Positions 26,322-38,289 of a stretch of 64,000 nucleotides of DNA are shown piece by piece; the stretch's first letter is position 1, and each line of letters opens with the position of its first letter. The notes under the pieces were generated by a model, which saw only the letters and a program-made list of their open reading frames with translations, had not been told where the DNA came from and did not search any database. Source of the stretch: Corythucha ciliata (Eukaryota > Arthropoda > Insecta > Hemiptera > Tingidae); the NCBI GenBank assembly GCA_038030265.1, contig CM075938.1, forward strand, positions 45,377,189 to 45,441,188, read 5' to 3'. A program made the position numbers and the translations under genes.

Positions 26322-26961
26322 TAGTGATGAGCAAGACCAGGCCGGTCTCGCAAGACCCAAGACCAAGATCGACTCACTACTCGCAAGACCAAGACCGACT
26401 TAATACTCGCAAGACCAAGACCACCAACTTCTGTTTCACTCGATTGAGACCCAGGAAAAATCGTTCCTTTGACCCTGAATCATGAAATAATTTCGTTATT
26501 CTCGCATTTTATCACCAATCTTGCTTGTTTCTTTCCGGCATTACCTTTTTTGTAGAAAAGTTTGCGAACGGCATGAGCATTACACCCCCTCCCCTCTTCC
26601 AACCAAGTCATTTATCGAGATTTTTCTTTTTATATGAGAAAAGTACAAAGCCAATATGGCTACTTTTAACTTGAATATCGACATGCACTTTTCTCACTTT
26701 AAAACACACGGGCTCTCCAGTAAGACCCCCCCCCCCCCCGACCATTACTAAAACTTAAACCCCTCAATAAATCATTAAATCCGAAAGTTAATTATTCTCT
26801 ACTCTAATTCATGATGTTATGTGCATTTACATAACTATTACACTCGAATTTAATCGCTTTTGCATACATTGCGTACATTTTTGCAAGACCAAGACCGCGA
26901 TTTCACTGCAAGACCAGGACCGAACCAAAACCGCCCTTTCCTATGCAAGACCACATCACTA
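26322..26961. mobile_element. Non-autonomous hAT element (640 bp) with 8-bp TSD
   Basis: Ends TAGTGATG and CATCACTA are inverted repeats, flanked by perfect direct copies of TTCATGAC at 26314-26321 and 26962-26969. An 8-bp duplication is the hAT hallmark. Near both ends lie arrays of the short word CAAGACCAAGACCG, probable subterminal repeats for transposase binding. No transposase is encoded. A C14 run lies inside at 26726-26739. Confidence 0.9.
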
Positions 26962-26969
26962 TTCATGAC

Positions 26970-29900
26970 TATCCTAAAAACCATAGGAGCCAGTGTTTTA
27001 ACCTTAAAAAACAACATCTTGAAGTTACGTCCAAGAAACAGACTTTTCACAGCAAACGTGACCGTATTTTTCGTGGGGATGCTGCTAATGTTAGCCAAGT
27101 AAACTGTCAAAGTCCCTTGGACTTTGACGACTCTCCCCTTACTGACTTATCATAACAGTCCCAGGGAATTGCTATTCCTATAAAATGTAAATATATGTAT
27201 TAAAAATGCCTTGCCGGCCGCTACAACACCCAAAGCCTGAAGAATAGCGGCGAAATTTCTCAATGTCAGTTAAAACTGAGTCCAGAAACAGCACACCGCC
27301 AAGGAGCCCCCCCCCCCCCGGTTTTTAATAAAATCGTCCCAAATAATCATTCAGGAGTTAAAAGGAACAGTTATTTGCCACCAAAATGTTGAAACCTGGC
27401 TAGCGGCCCGCGTCGTGGCCGGCTAGCTCGAGTTCTGAGCCCACAAAAACAATTGCAAACGGTGTAATTTCACGATTTAGCACTGAAACTTGGAATTACA
27501 CCTAAATTGAGACGTATAAGTAGCAATTTAACTCAAATTAATACTCGAAACTTGAATTTTCGCACAAATAAGACCCGAAAAGTTCGCATAGGTAATCGTC
27601 AGGCTATGGCCTGAGTTGGGCCCGGCTAGCTTGGGATTCCACCGCTAAAAAAAATTGTTCCTAACGAGCATTCAGCCAGAAAACTCGTAATTTAGCTCAA
27701 ATCAGAACCTCACCAACGTTGCAAACTCATTAAATTTCGATTGCAAATAAATTCAAGTTCAAATTCGAAGTTATAACGGGTGCAGTCGGGGCCGGCTTGC
27801 CACGAAAAGCCTCTCCGAATAGCCAGGAAGGTGTTCAGAGGAACGCGAAAAGCTACCCCTCTGCCGAATGCTACAGCCGGATCTATTATTCCGAATATAC
27901 ACTTTATATGGGGACAAATTGTTATTTCACGAGCTCAAATGAAAAATACGCCCTTGAAGAATTCAAAAAGCTCCAAAAGTCGTCGTTGACGACGACGCTT
28001 CAAGGTGGCTGCACCCTCTCACCTGTCTGTTTGACCTCTCCCAAGGAACGTATTCAGCTTTCTCCGATACAAGGCATCAAGAGGAAAGCTACACCTTTAC
28101 TCAAGAGAAGAGATGTGGAAGCGGTATAATGCGATGCCGTTACACCGCTATTATAAATTGATCATGAAAGACAAAAAAAAAAAAAAAAAAAATAGCTCAA
28201 CCGGTTAGTGATGTCCTTCAATAATGATTCGTCCGCGTGAATGAATGACATTCCAGACAGGAACTCTGATCACCGTAAAGCTCCCGATTAGAATCATTTG
28301 AGGCAGTCCCCTCCCCCACCCATTGTCCAACCCACTCATAGGTGACGATTCTCAAAGCGAATACACCGTCGTCATCGTGCCGTCGAATTTATGCCACACA
28401 AAAACAAGGAACTGCATTCGTTTCCATTAATCACAAACTCCTCTTCACCCTCCGCCGTCACTGCCACCATTTCCTTATCAACCAGTGGTGTCTGTCTCGC
28501 CTCTGTGATGAAATTCAATGACATTGTCACTAACAAAGCTTCCTATTTTCAAATAATCACGCCCATCAATTTTCGAAGTGTGCGATTACTAAAAAGAGGT
28601 GTTTTATTGCCTGTAGTGAAAGATTAGTCGTGAGTGATTAGCATTTTTTTTTAAATTTTTATTCTTAAAAATTGTTGGGGGGAGGGGGGCGTGTCTTCTT
28701 TCACTCACACTCGCAGATATAAAATTCAAGAAAAAAAGGGATACACAGGAACTTTCTTTACTTTCTCAAGTTCCTTTCTTTTCACGTTTTCTTTAAATGG
28801 GACTTTTTTTTAGTTCTCAAGCTCTTGATGAAAATGACGGGTAATTAGGCCAATAAAATTCCTACGAAGTATATCAGCGCGTTATAATTTCAAGCGGAAG
28901 AAGACATGATCAACTGGTCGTTTTGGCCCCATCTAATAATTATGAAGAGAATCTAATTGGGAAAGAGAAAAAAGAGAATTTTCTATCAATCTCGGTTGGC
29001 AAATTCACGAAGTAGAAAAGATTTTCTTGGAAAACAAAGAGCCTTTATTTAAAAATCTGTGGCGAGGATTTTGAATTGTAAAGGGTGGTGGGAAGGTTGC
29101 GTGATATTCACAACGAAAAAACGAACATCCGATTCGTATCTTTGGATTTAGGTAGTACACATAGAAGGAATAACGTTCACTTTTGCAGTTTTTCAGCCGT
29201 AAAAACGTGAAACAAGCTCGGGGCTTTGGGGGTGCGGCGGCGCGGGCGAGTATAGAGCGGTGAACGGGAACACTTTTTTCACGGAAATGTATATCTCACA
29301 ATGGGGGAAAAATTGGGATTCTCCTCCACATTTTCCCCTCAAAGTGGAGCTTCATGTCCTTCCGGCCAGTTTGGAATATTGACGAATCCCTATGCGTTAT
29401 GAAAGAAAATGAGTGGAGTAAGGTAGAGAGAGAGTGAGCGACAGGTTCAGGGTGAAGAGGAGGGGTGTTAGCCTGCGGTCTTCGATACACTCAAAGGACA
29501 ATAGGTTTTTGTAGTAAAAGAAGTGAAGAAATGGAATCAAGTAAAAAACGTGGTTAACATTCAAAGCAGGCAGGGGGTTTTTTCGCCCACGAAGTTCCTG
29601 TCTATAGTATTAAACACGGAGACTTGAACGTTTCCTTATACGCTCTTATCCAACGTTAAAGTCTCCTCGAGGGCGGTAGCTATACAGTTAAGAATTCAAA
29701 ATTACGACGAGTCACCCTTTTCCTTGAATTAACGCGGCGCGCTCTATTTTCCAGCTATTAATCAACCAAAGTTGAAATGAAAGTCTTGTCGTACTGCATC
29801 GCGGGTGATAATAGTCGGACAGCTAGAGACGACCGCACCGAATAATATCGAATTACAACCGACCAACTCCACCCACCAAAAGATAAGCGTTTCGAAAAAA

Positions 29901-32384
29901 AGAAAAAAGGAATGCAAAATAAAAGTGAAGCGTGAAACGGAGTGTTACAAACCGTTCAAACCGGAATGAATGTCTCGACTGTGCGCGGTCCACGATTAAA
30001 CTGTTAAAAAAAGAGCGTTAGAATGCGTGGAAAAAATCCGGACGAAAGAGAGAGATTTTACTCGCCCGAACATTCAAATTGATTGTTCAGGTATAGAAGA
30101 AAATCACTTTTACCCGCCCAATGATGAAATATATATATATCTTTCGAAATATTTTATCTTCTCAATCTGAACAAGAGGGCAGAACTGCCCTCGACTTTTT
30201 CACCCTTACGGAACTACCTTGGCATATATTAACGTCTTAACAGCCTACAACTTTTATAACGCCCATTCAAAATTATGTTGGCCAATCCCCTTTTTTTTAA
30301 GCGAAGGAATGTGTAATTGAACTTTTGTTAGCTCACCAAGGCGACAAAATCAAAAGGACCATCCAATCATTAAAAAAAAAACGCAACAAAAAAACCTTTT
30401 TCGAGCCCTTCTAGGAAGAGAAGCGTTTCGAATTAATTGAGTGATTTTGTTCAAAACTTTTCTAAGGAGGGAGGTGGTGACGAGAGGGCTGAAGAGCCCA
30501 TTGACACGAAATGCTTTTCTATTGATTAACACTTTCATGTGAGAGAGGATAAAACCGGTAAACTGTTTCGAGGGGGTTGCAGAAAAAACAAACATGGAAT
30601 TAAAAAGACAAATTAAAATAAATATTTTTTTTGTATAGGCTAAATTATGTGCGACATAAAGAGGCAAAATTTAATTTTGAAATTAATGAAATAGATGAAT
30701 ACCTGAGGTTAATTATTCCCAGAAGTAGGCACAACACACACAACACAAGATCCACCGTATGACTGTTTGACTACACAGGCAGCACAACAGCTCGTACTCC
30801 ACCCCCTCTTTCTGGTAGTCCTGCCAGTGCACCCCTTCGCCTCCCTTCTTTTTCCACTACTGCGGGGTGTCTGCTTGTTTCTTCCTTCACGGTCGCCGGT
30901 AGGTAAAAAAAAGGAAAGAAAAAGAAATGAAGAAGACCAGAGCAGGAGAAGAAGAACGCCCGATGAACATGGTAGGATCGTGGGGCTATAGGAGGAACGT
31001 TAGAAGAGATCCCTTCAGGGCACTGTCATTAGCCACGAGTTTTTTTTTTTTTTGTATTCTTCTTCGGCTAGAGCACCTGTTATGATTCATTGTTTTACGA
31101 GAATAGCTCGATAAACAAAACTGGTGGATATTGCAATATTCTGGTTATTTAAAAAAAGTGCTCGACGAACCTACCATCAGCGAAACAATTTAATTCTTAT
31201 TAATTACGTGTTGACGTCTTTCTCTCTGGGTACTAGTCGGGGTTTCTGTCCTTGTACTTGCTGTGATATACGTAGATTGTAACCGACTGTGATAAAAGAT
31301 ACTCGGGATGGAGAGGAATTTTTCTTTCATTGCTTGATGTTCCTCATCGAGATTTTTCTTGACTTTTTTCTGTTGGAAAAAAATTTGCCAGATGTGTCTG
31401 AAGAGGTCGACGTAGTTGAGTCGACGAAACGTTGCAAAAGAATGAAGTAGTTTCGAAAATTTTTTTTTTGCCTTTGCCCGTAAATAGTCGATAGCTTAGA
31501 TACTGTTCTTCTTATTAATTAGTTATCGTTAAAAAAAAAAAACGTTTCGTTCTAGACCTTCAGGCAGACAAATTTCGAGGAAAACTACTTCACTACTTTA
31601 GCTTCAATGACCCTCGTTCGCCCCAGCCGGCTTATTCCTTCCAGATTGCTTTATTATTATTCTTAAATGAGAAGCTTAAGAACCTTACAACGATTTCGAC
31701 AGTAAAAGGGTTCGAAAGAAACAAAGAAGATGGGCTCGGGCATTATAACATTCCAGGAATGAACTACAACTACCTCGTAAAAAGAAATAACTTTGGTGTG
31801 TGGTTAATATCCACATCGACCTCGCTTTATTTGTGCACTAAATTCTTTGGAAAATGTAAAAAAAATCAAAAATAGAAACGATCGAAATAGAATATCACGA
31901 AATTTACGTTTTTGTGGTGTAAATTCAAAATTACACAAACTTAATTCAACAGTAGCCAGAAACATGGCTGTTCCATCGATAATTCACACAATCGCTTATC
32001 GGCAATCGTGCTTCGAAAGACCGGCGATTCTTCTGCGCGGGAAGGCCGCTAATTTCAATTGTGTTGAGCCACCTCACTACCGTGTTCTGCTGCCGGTGAA
32101 TCATACACGAACACTCTTCATAGTGCGTGCAGACACCGCCAAAGGGTATCAAGATTAATGTAAATACTACGCCGTGGCTTCTGTTGAAACACTGTAGGCT
32201 CAAGGGCAAATGGCTTGCGTGTACTGAAATTGAATTCTGTGCAATAACTTTTATTAAAGGTTTATCGTTAGAAAGAGACATGGGCGGAGATAGCCGATAT
32301 TCCTTGAGGGGGCTTCACTCCTATTATGACAGGGAATGATCAATAGTGGGAAGTGGATCCCCCCCCCCAAATTTCACACCATCA
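26970..32384. other. Long stretch without recognised gene
   Basis: Contains C13 at 27307-27319, C10 at 32359-32368, an ATATATAT patch near 30130 and a GC-rich patch at about 29220-29260. A hammerhead-like core at 31398-31429 is described under findings. A 110-codon frame at 27797-28129 has no domain I recognise. No gene can be supported. Confidence 0.35.
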
Positions 32385-33490
32385 AGCCCAGTACACACGG
32401 AGGCATTTTTCAAGAATTTTTCATGTCCCAAGTTCGGAAAACATGTGAACCCTACCGATGAAACACGTGTGTCACAAAGTTTTGCTGTGAAATAATAAAG
32501 GCCCGTTCACAAGCTCTATGTTTTCGTTGTGTGGTCTACTCCACCAATCAAAATGCTTCATTTTTCCAGTGAATAAATTTGTTTGGCTGCATAGACTCCT
32601 CACATCACATACATAGTGCGTGGCTTAAAGCCCCGTTCACAAGCTCTATCTGTGTACGCGTTCTGTGGAGTCTATGCAAGCAAACAAATTTATTCCCTCG
32701 AAAAATGAAGCATTTTGATAGGGTGCATAGACTCCACAAGCGCATAAGGCCCGTTCACAAGCTCTATGTATGTGTTCTGTGGAGATTATGCAACCAAACA
32801 AAATTTGTATTAGTCCGGGAGCCCACCGTACCGTATGAAAAATCCGGATCGTACGATCGAGTCTGGCACTTGCGCAGGACGTTTTTTATGGTCTAGGAGA
32901 TGACTTTTCTGAGATTGCCTGACATTTTCCGTGGCAGGGTGCTCACAACAGAACTAGCTGTTCGCAAACACACCTTTGGCCTGCTTGAAAATGGCTGGCT
33001 AGGGTAAAAATTGATTCTTCGCAAACAATAAGCTAGAAAACCACCATCGCCATCCAATTTCGAATGAAACCCTGGCTACTAGTGAGCCTCGAAATTTCAC
33101 GTTTTCTAAAGCTCGCTGACGGCGCTATTTACAATAAAATTGGATGGCGGTGTTTGTTTTCGCAACGTATTGGTCGAGGGTAACGACTTTTTACTTTCGC
33201 CAGTCGTTTTCAAACCACCCAAAAGTGTGTTTGCCAACAGCTAGCTCTGTTGTGAGCCCCTATCCCACGGAAAATGTCTGGCGATCTCAGAAGTGTCATC
33301 TCCTAGACCATAAAAAACGTCCTGCGTAGGTGCCAGACACGATCAAATGATCCGGATTTTTCATACGGTGAGCTCCCGGACTACTTTCTCTCGAAAAATG
33401 AAGCATTTTAAAAGGTTGCCCAGACTCCACAGAACACATACATACAGCTCGTGAACGGTGTCTAAAAAATGTCTCTGTGTGTACTGGGCT
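32385..33490. mobile_element. Nested foldback element (about 1.1 kb)
   Basis: Outer inverted ends AGCCCAGTACACAC (32385) and GTGTGTACTGGGCT (ending 33490) are flanked by TCA and TTA. Inside are several copies of GGCCCGTTCACAAGCTCTAT (about 32491, 32632 and 32748), and large inverted arms at about 32815-32990 and 33190-33385. Those arms share AGTCCGGGAG, GGACGTTTTTTATGGTC and AACACACCTTTGG or their complements. It looks like successive insertions of palindromic MITEs into one another. No protein is encoded. Confidence 0.75.
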
Positions 33491-33493
33491 TTA

Positions 33494-33703
33494 AAAGTAC
33501 GTACAGACGGTGAGGATTTCCTGTTTAGGTCAACCCCACCGGCCGGCTGAAGCGTCTGGACCTGGCTTTGACTTCAGTTGAAGTCACCTTGAAGTCGCCA
33601 CACATCAGTTGAAGAACGCGTAGTCCACCTGAACTGATGTCGAAGTCTGGGCACACGCTCCGGTTGGCCAGTAGAGAAAATCTCACCATGTGTACGTAGC
33701 TTA
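33494..33703. mobile_element. Adjacent MITE with TACGTACA ends
   Basis: Left end AAGTACGTACAGACGGTGAG and right end CTCACCATGTGTACGTAGCTT are imperfect inverted repeats (33494-33520 and 33680-33702). It directly follows the element ending at 33490. A clean target duplication was not found. Confidence 0.6.
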
Positions 33704-34600
33704 TAACTGTAGATGTTAAAGAGTCGGGGGGGGGGGGGGCTTTAGGAAGGAGAGCCTGGGGGGCTACAGAAAGTTTTGGGGGGCTATAGGACAAAAGCCC
33801 CCCTCTATCTCCGCTCATGGAAGGAGATTGTATCCTGAAGACGATCATTGAAACGAACGACAGGTGAAAGCGAACGGGAGCAATTAATAAAAACGATGCA
33901 CCGAGCCGTCTATTTCGTTATTTGGAAGCAAAACTGGTCACCTTTGTGGAATCGCGTTGAGAACTCGGAGATGACACGCGCCAATAGACCAACTAAGATT
34001 TAAACAGTGGCGTAACAAGGTGACCGAGCACCCAGGGACGCAGTTAAAATTTACGACCCCCTTCATAACCTGATCATCCATACTTCTACAAGAGGTGTTG
34101 AGCGCACCGAATATTTTGTGCCAGTGGCACACTATCTAGCTTATCAAATGCTTCGGAGGTGCGCTCAGATTACCGGTTTTGCTTTTGGTCCTCGCTTGCC
34201 AATGTGTGATGATGATCCCATTTTCGTAGTGGTCAATGAGTTCCACCCGGAACAAATTACATGGGCCCCCATTACGTCTATAGGCGCTCATTTGCTACTG
34301 AAATTAAGAAAAATATATCAATTCTTAAAGCAATCAGCGCACGGCAGGGTATTTGAAGGCAACTTCACTGCTAAAAAGCGGAGAAAATACGCTAACCCCA
34401 AGTTTCTTTATATGTATGGGCCATTAATACTCGGGTCCACCGAGCCCACTGTCGCCTAAGCTCTTAACCGGTCTCCTTGATCAGCTGTGCACTTCACACC
34501 CGTACTACGCAGGCGTTTCGGTCGATGCGCGGTTTGTCACACGCGTACCGCCGTGAACGCCCACTCGAAGCCGCGTGAGCCATGTCCACAGCTTGTCGCA
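33704..34600. other. Stretch with G14 run, no gene recognised
   Basis: G14 at 33726-33739 is followed by several GGGGGGCTA-like words to about 33800. The 113-codon frame at 34118-34459 has no domain I recognise. Confidence 0.35.
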
Positions 34601-34617
34601 GCCTTATAGTGTAATGG

Positions 34618-34690
34618 ACAATAACTGGATTCGAACCCAGGCCCGCTGGGTTGCGAAGCGAGTATTGTATCCATTGCACCATCGAAGCGC
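34618..34690 (-). tRNA. tRNA-like sequence, probable SINE or tRNA pseudogene
   Basis: On the minus strand, TGGTGCAATGGATAC resembles an RNA polymerase III A box and GGGTTCGAATCC a B box, at tRNA-like spacing. The anticodon loop would read TCG (Arg-like), but the acceptor stem does not close and the anticodon and T stems are mismatched. It is more likely a tRNA-derived SINE head than a working tRNA. Confidence 0.35.
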
Positions 34691-34699
34691 GAAGGCCGC

Positions 34700-34922
34700 G
34701 AGTTACCTTTTTTCTTAACTTTATCAGTGAATTGGCGATTTTTTCCGCCTTTTGCTCACGAATTTCCTTCACAATTTCAGAAATAAATAGCCTCCGGAAA
34801 CGAACCGGTTTGGTCGCGAATAACTTTTTTTTTCAGTTTAGCCGTGAATTGGCGTCTTTTTCCACTTCCATCAAACACGATTTAACGATTTTTTTCAATA
34901 TTGTAGCCGCTAATTAGCGTCT
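34700..34922 (-). repeat. Family A array, reverse orientation (short)
   Basis: Units of the TTAGCCG-GAATTGGCG type with a GCCTCCGGAAAC variant monomer near 34790. Confidence 0.75.
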
Positions 34923-35077
34923 TTCCGAAGAAAGGCTCTTCTAAATTCAATTAATTCACTAATTGTCGGACATATAAAGAAAAAGTGACGTATTACATGC
35001 ACTGACCCGATAGGTGCAGTTTGAGTTCCGAGAGGGGATTTCTCCTCGGTTGATTCGCTTTTTGCCTGGACTCCCGC

Positions 35078-35150
35078 TCCCGGGTAGCTCAGTTGGTTAG
35101 AGCACCAGCCGCGAAACCAGGAAATCATGGGTTCGAAGCCCACCTTGGGA
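35078..35150 (+). tRNA. 73-nt tRNA-like cloverleaf, probably pseudogene or SINE head
   Basis: The acceptor stem pairs at all seven positions (TCCCGGG with CTTGGGA, two G-T pairs). The D stem GCTC/GAGC is perfect, and the T arm is ATGGG-TTCGAAG-CCCAC with four of five pairs. The anticodon stem has two mismatches and position 33 is G, not T, so the apparent CGA anticodon is doubtful. A and B boxes are good. A TTTTTT run follows at 35155. The 34.6-kb tRNA-like sequence and a short family A array lie just upstream. Confidence 0.5.
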
Positions 35151-35399
35151 ACAATTTTTTCTAGGAGCTCAAAAGAAGTAAACACTGGTAAGTTTTTAAT
35201 TTCAAGATTAACTTCTTTATTTTCAGCCTGCCCTCTCCCTTGAATTCACAGTTGTGACTTTGGTAATGCGGTGAGGAGGGGAGTAATCCCATAATTGTCG
35301 TAGAAAGGGTCTTCTAAATTCAATTAAGCGAGTAGGTAATGTATTTATTACACCATCGGGGCGCGCATTAGTAGGAGGCTACAAATGAGTGCGAATGCG

Positions 35400-35960
35400 C
35401 TGATTGTGGGGCAAGAACGTGGCAAAAAATTGAGAAAAGCGCAAATTCGCGGCCATAATTGAGAAAAACCGCTACCGTAAGGTGGGGTAACTTAGAACAC
35501 GTGGGGTAACTTTAGTAGTGAATGAATTTTGTCTACAAGTCGTTGTGGAGGGCTCGATTTTAAAGTTAGCTAACCCCAGCTGGTACGATCCTTTCATAAA
35601 TCACATGTGTAGTGCTGGTCATCGCCGAAAAACGTCACGTTTGCTAACTTGTAATGCCAAACGCCTGAGTTACCACTTAGAACTCAAAACGGCGTTTAGC
35701 ATTCCAAGTTAGCAAACGTAACGTTTTTCAACGATTGAACAGCACTACACATGTAATTTATGAAAGGATGGTACCAGCTAGGGTTAGCTAACTTTAAAAT
35801 TGAGCCCTCCACAACGACTTGTAGACAAAATTCATTCACTACTAAAGTTACCCCACGTGTTCTAAGTTACCCCACTTGACGGTAGTGCATTAAAATGAAA
35901 AAAAATGATGAATCGGTTGTCAGGCCCAGCTATAATATTAAAAAAAAACTGCAATTCATG
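35400..35960 (+). repeat. Family A units split by a palindromic MITE
   Basis: Units at about 35400-35472 resume at about 35885-35960. The intervening 35475-35882 is a mariner-type insertion whose removal rejoins the array at a TA. Confidence 0.7.
35475..35882. mobile_element. 408-bp palindromic MITE with TA flanks
   Basis: Nearly the whole element is one inverted repeat centred near 35678. Left arm CCGTAAGGTGGGGTAAC and right arm GTTACCCCACTTGACGG form the ends, with flanking TA at 35473-35474 and 35883-35884. Outer arms of about 85 bases are almost identical. TA duplication fits a Tc1/mariner-type non-autonomous element. No protein is encoded. Confidence 0.88.
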
Positions 35961-35966
35961 GTTTAA

Positions 35967-36055
35967 TAGGGAGTTATTGCATAGCCGTCTGACGCTTAAC
36001 GTTTACGGTTATGTGACGTCACCATAAGCGTAGCCGTTTGAGCTTTGAGTCGGTG
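35967..36055 (+). repeat. Left arm of an outer inverted repeat around the Harbinger region
   Basis: Contains AGTTATTGCATAGCCGTCTG, then TTTACGGTTATGTGACGTCA and ATAAGCGTA. The complementary arm lies at about 39022-39108, so the two bracket about 3.1 kb including the Harbinger element. Confidence 0.75.
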
Positions 36056-36144
36056 GGAAAAGAGTTATTGCAAATAATAGTTGCGCTAAAATATGAACAC
36101 ATGGTTGGGCATAGATGCACTTAATTGCTTCAAATAAATTAATA

Positions 36145-36283
36145 AAGGCCCGTTCACAAGCTCTATGTTTGTGTTGTGTGGTGTCTATGCAACCTATCAA
36201 AATGCTTCATTTTTCGAGGGAATAAATTTGTTTGGTTGCATGAACTCCACACAACGCAAACATAGAGCTTATGAACGGGCCTT
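36145..36283. mobile_element. 139-bp foldback MITE
   Basis: Inverted ends AAGGCCCGTTCACAAGCTCT and AGAGCTTATGAACGGGCCTT enclose a short loop; TA dinucleotides flank it (36143-36144, 36284-36285). Diverged copies of the same family sit at about 32489-32760. Confidence 0.8.
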
Positions 36284-36563
36284 TAAACACCTCCTCATAC
36301 TGGTCTTTAGGGCCGTATTCACAGTCCTCACTCAAGTGGAGTAATCCCTCAAGTGGGCGTTGGTGCATGCGCATGAATGAGTTGACTTTCATAGAACGCT
36401 CTCCAACTCAAGATTGGAGAGAACCCTTGAGGGGTCTCTCAAGTCATATTCCACAAACGCAACTCGCTGAAAAAGTTGAGTGCTTCTTCAACTTGAACCT
36501 CTCCAATTTCAAGGGAGCCCCCGAGTCCCCTTGAGGTTGCACTCAGTTCCAATAACGCCGCTT

Positions 36564-38078
36564 ATGATCATCATGGATCGTGACTTATTCTTTCTTTTGG
36601 ACGAATACGACGATGATTACGACGAATTTATTAATATTCATCGAATACCAAAAAGGTACTTCACTCCAATCTTGTTTTTGTTTACCTTTCATACATTAGT
36701 GCGTAGTTTAGTGGGCGTTCAGAGAACATAAATAACCGTAGTCGATTGATGTATATTCTATGGTTCATGCCATCAGTTTGTAGTACAAAAGAGTTGGAGT
36801 GTGCTGAAATGATGAACTCTGTAACGTTGTTGTAGGTACATTAGAGATACCTTGAATCCCATTGAGTCGTATGACAACTACCAATTCCGGTATAGATTCA
36901 GGTTTCGAAAGGAAACGGTCGTACATACTTTGCTCCCTCTTATTTACCCACTTGGGGAAAGAGAGGATAAAAGAGGGTTACCGATCTGCCCTTTAATAAA
37001 GGTGTTGGTGGCACTACGATTCTACGCTACTGCTTCGTTCCAGGTAACGTTCATAATGGAAGTGGTCTGTTGTCTGCATGTGCACAGTTGCCTCTCAAAA
37101 GCATGAAGCTTCCCTCCGTTTAGAATCCTCGTGTACCTTGATCTCGACTAACCAAATTTTTGTGTCTATACTTCTGACCTATTAGGGTGAGTTAACTCTC
37201 TGTCCGTGTCGTCTATCAGCTAACGTTTGTGACGTCTTTAAAAATTCACAAATATTTGTCTGATTCATACTTTGCTGAACCCTCCTTTTTAGATTATCTG
37301 CTCCGACTTGTTTATGATCAGTCTATCATCGGTCTGTCGAATTGTTAAAGAAGTATCTGAAGCCCTTTGCCAGAGAATTGGCCATTTCATCAAACTACCG
37401 AGCACTCCAGTGGAGATCAAGAAAACATGGAACAACTTCTACAAAAAAGCTGGATTTCCTGGAGTCATTGGATTGATCGATGGGACCCATATACCCATCA
37501 AGAGTCCAGGAGGTGACCAACCAGAAGTTTTCAGGAATAGGAAATCTTTTTTCTCCATCAACGTTCAAATAGTCGCTGGCCCAGACAAAGAAATCTTTGA
37601 CATAGTTTGTCGGTGGCCAGGGTCCGTTCACGACACTAGGATATTCGAGAATAGTTCGATCCGAGTACGTCTTGAGCAAGAATGGTCGACAATGGGCCAC
37701 GTTCTTGGAGACAGTGGATATCCACAGAGACGGTACATTTATACGCCCCTCTTAAACCCTGTCACAGTGTCTGAACTGAGGTATAATAAGGCGCATCAAA
37801 CCACTAGAAGCGGTGTCGAGAGAACCATCGGCTTATTAAAACGTAGATTCCCATGTCTATACTTCGAACTGCAAAACAGCCTCAAAAATGTGTTACGTAT
37901 TATACCAGCCTGCGCCATACTACACAATATCGGGTTAAGAGAGGAAGATTGTTGGGATCCAACAGAAGATGACAATGCGAGGTCGACAGCAATCCGCGAA
38001 GTTTCGACGCCAGCCAATCCTAACACGGAAAGTGGGCGGGTCATAAGGGAGGAGTTCATTTCTCGTCATTTTAGTTGA
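36564..38078 (+). CDS. Harbinger transposase, HARBI1-like, intact (3 exons)
   Basis: Exons 36564-36655, 36836-37043 and 37293-38078 join in phase across GT-AG introns of 180 and 249 bases to give 361 codons plus stop. The splice joins restore the family signatures KRYIRDTLNP and ASFQ followed by a helix-turn-helix-like segment SLSSVCRIVKEVSEAL. The DDE nuclease fold is visible: GLIDGTH (D163), WPGSVHDTR (D214), LGDSGYP (D240) and GVERTIG (E276), then ILHN and a C-terminal EEFISRHF like HARBI1. It cuts and pastes the element at TWA targets with a Myb-like helper. No stops or frameshifts are visible, so recent activity is plausible. The start ATG is chosen as the first in frame before the conserved acidic N-terminus. 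Confidence 0.92.
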
Positions 38079-38289
38079 AGAAGGCGAAATGTATTATAGT
38101 TTACAAGTTTAATTAAAAATTAGTCTACAAGTAGTTCCATTGTAGTCATTACGATTGTGGGAGGCTCCGAGCAAGGCAAGATGTCATAAATTGAAATTTC
38201 ATTTTAAAAAAATAAAATTAAATAGGTACCTACAACGTGTTGAGGATTTCTTATGCAAAAATTTATCAAGTTTGAAAAAGAATGGCGAG

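Noticed and set aside
27797..28129. 110-codon plus-strand frame
   Set aside because: No recognisable domain, no splice context and a neighbouring frame also open; kept as unsupported.
36009..36392. Short minus-strand frames near the Harbinger left end
   Set aside because: They lie across MITE and terminal repeat sequence and show no domain.
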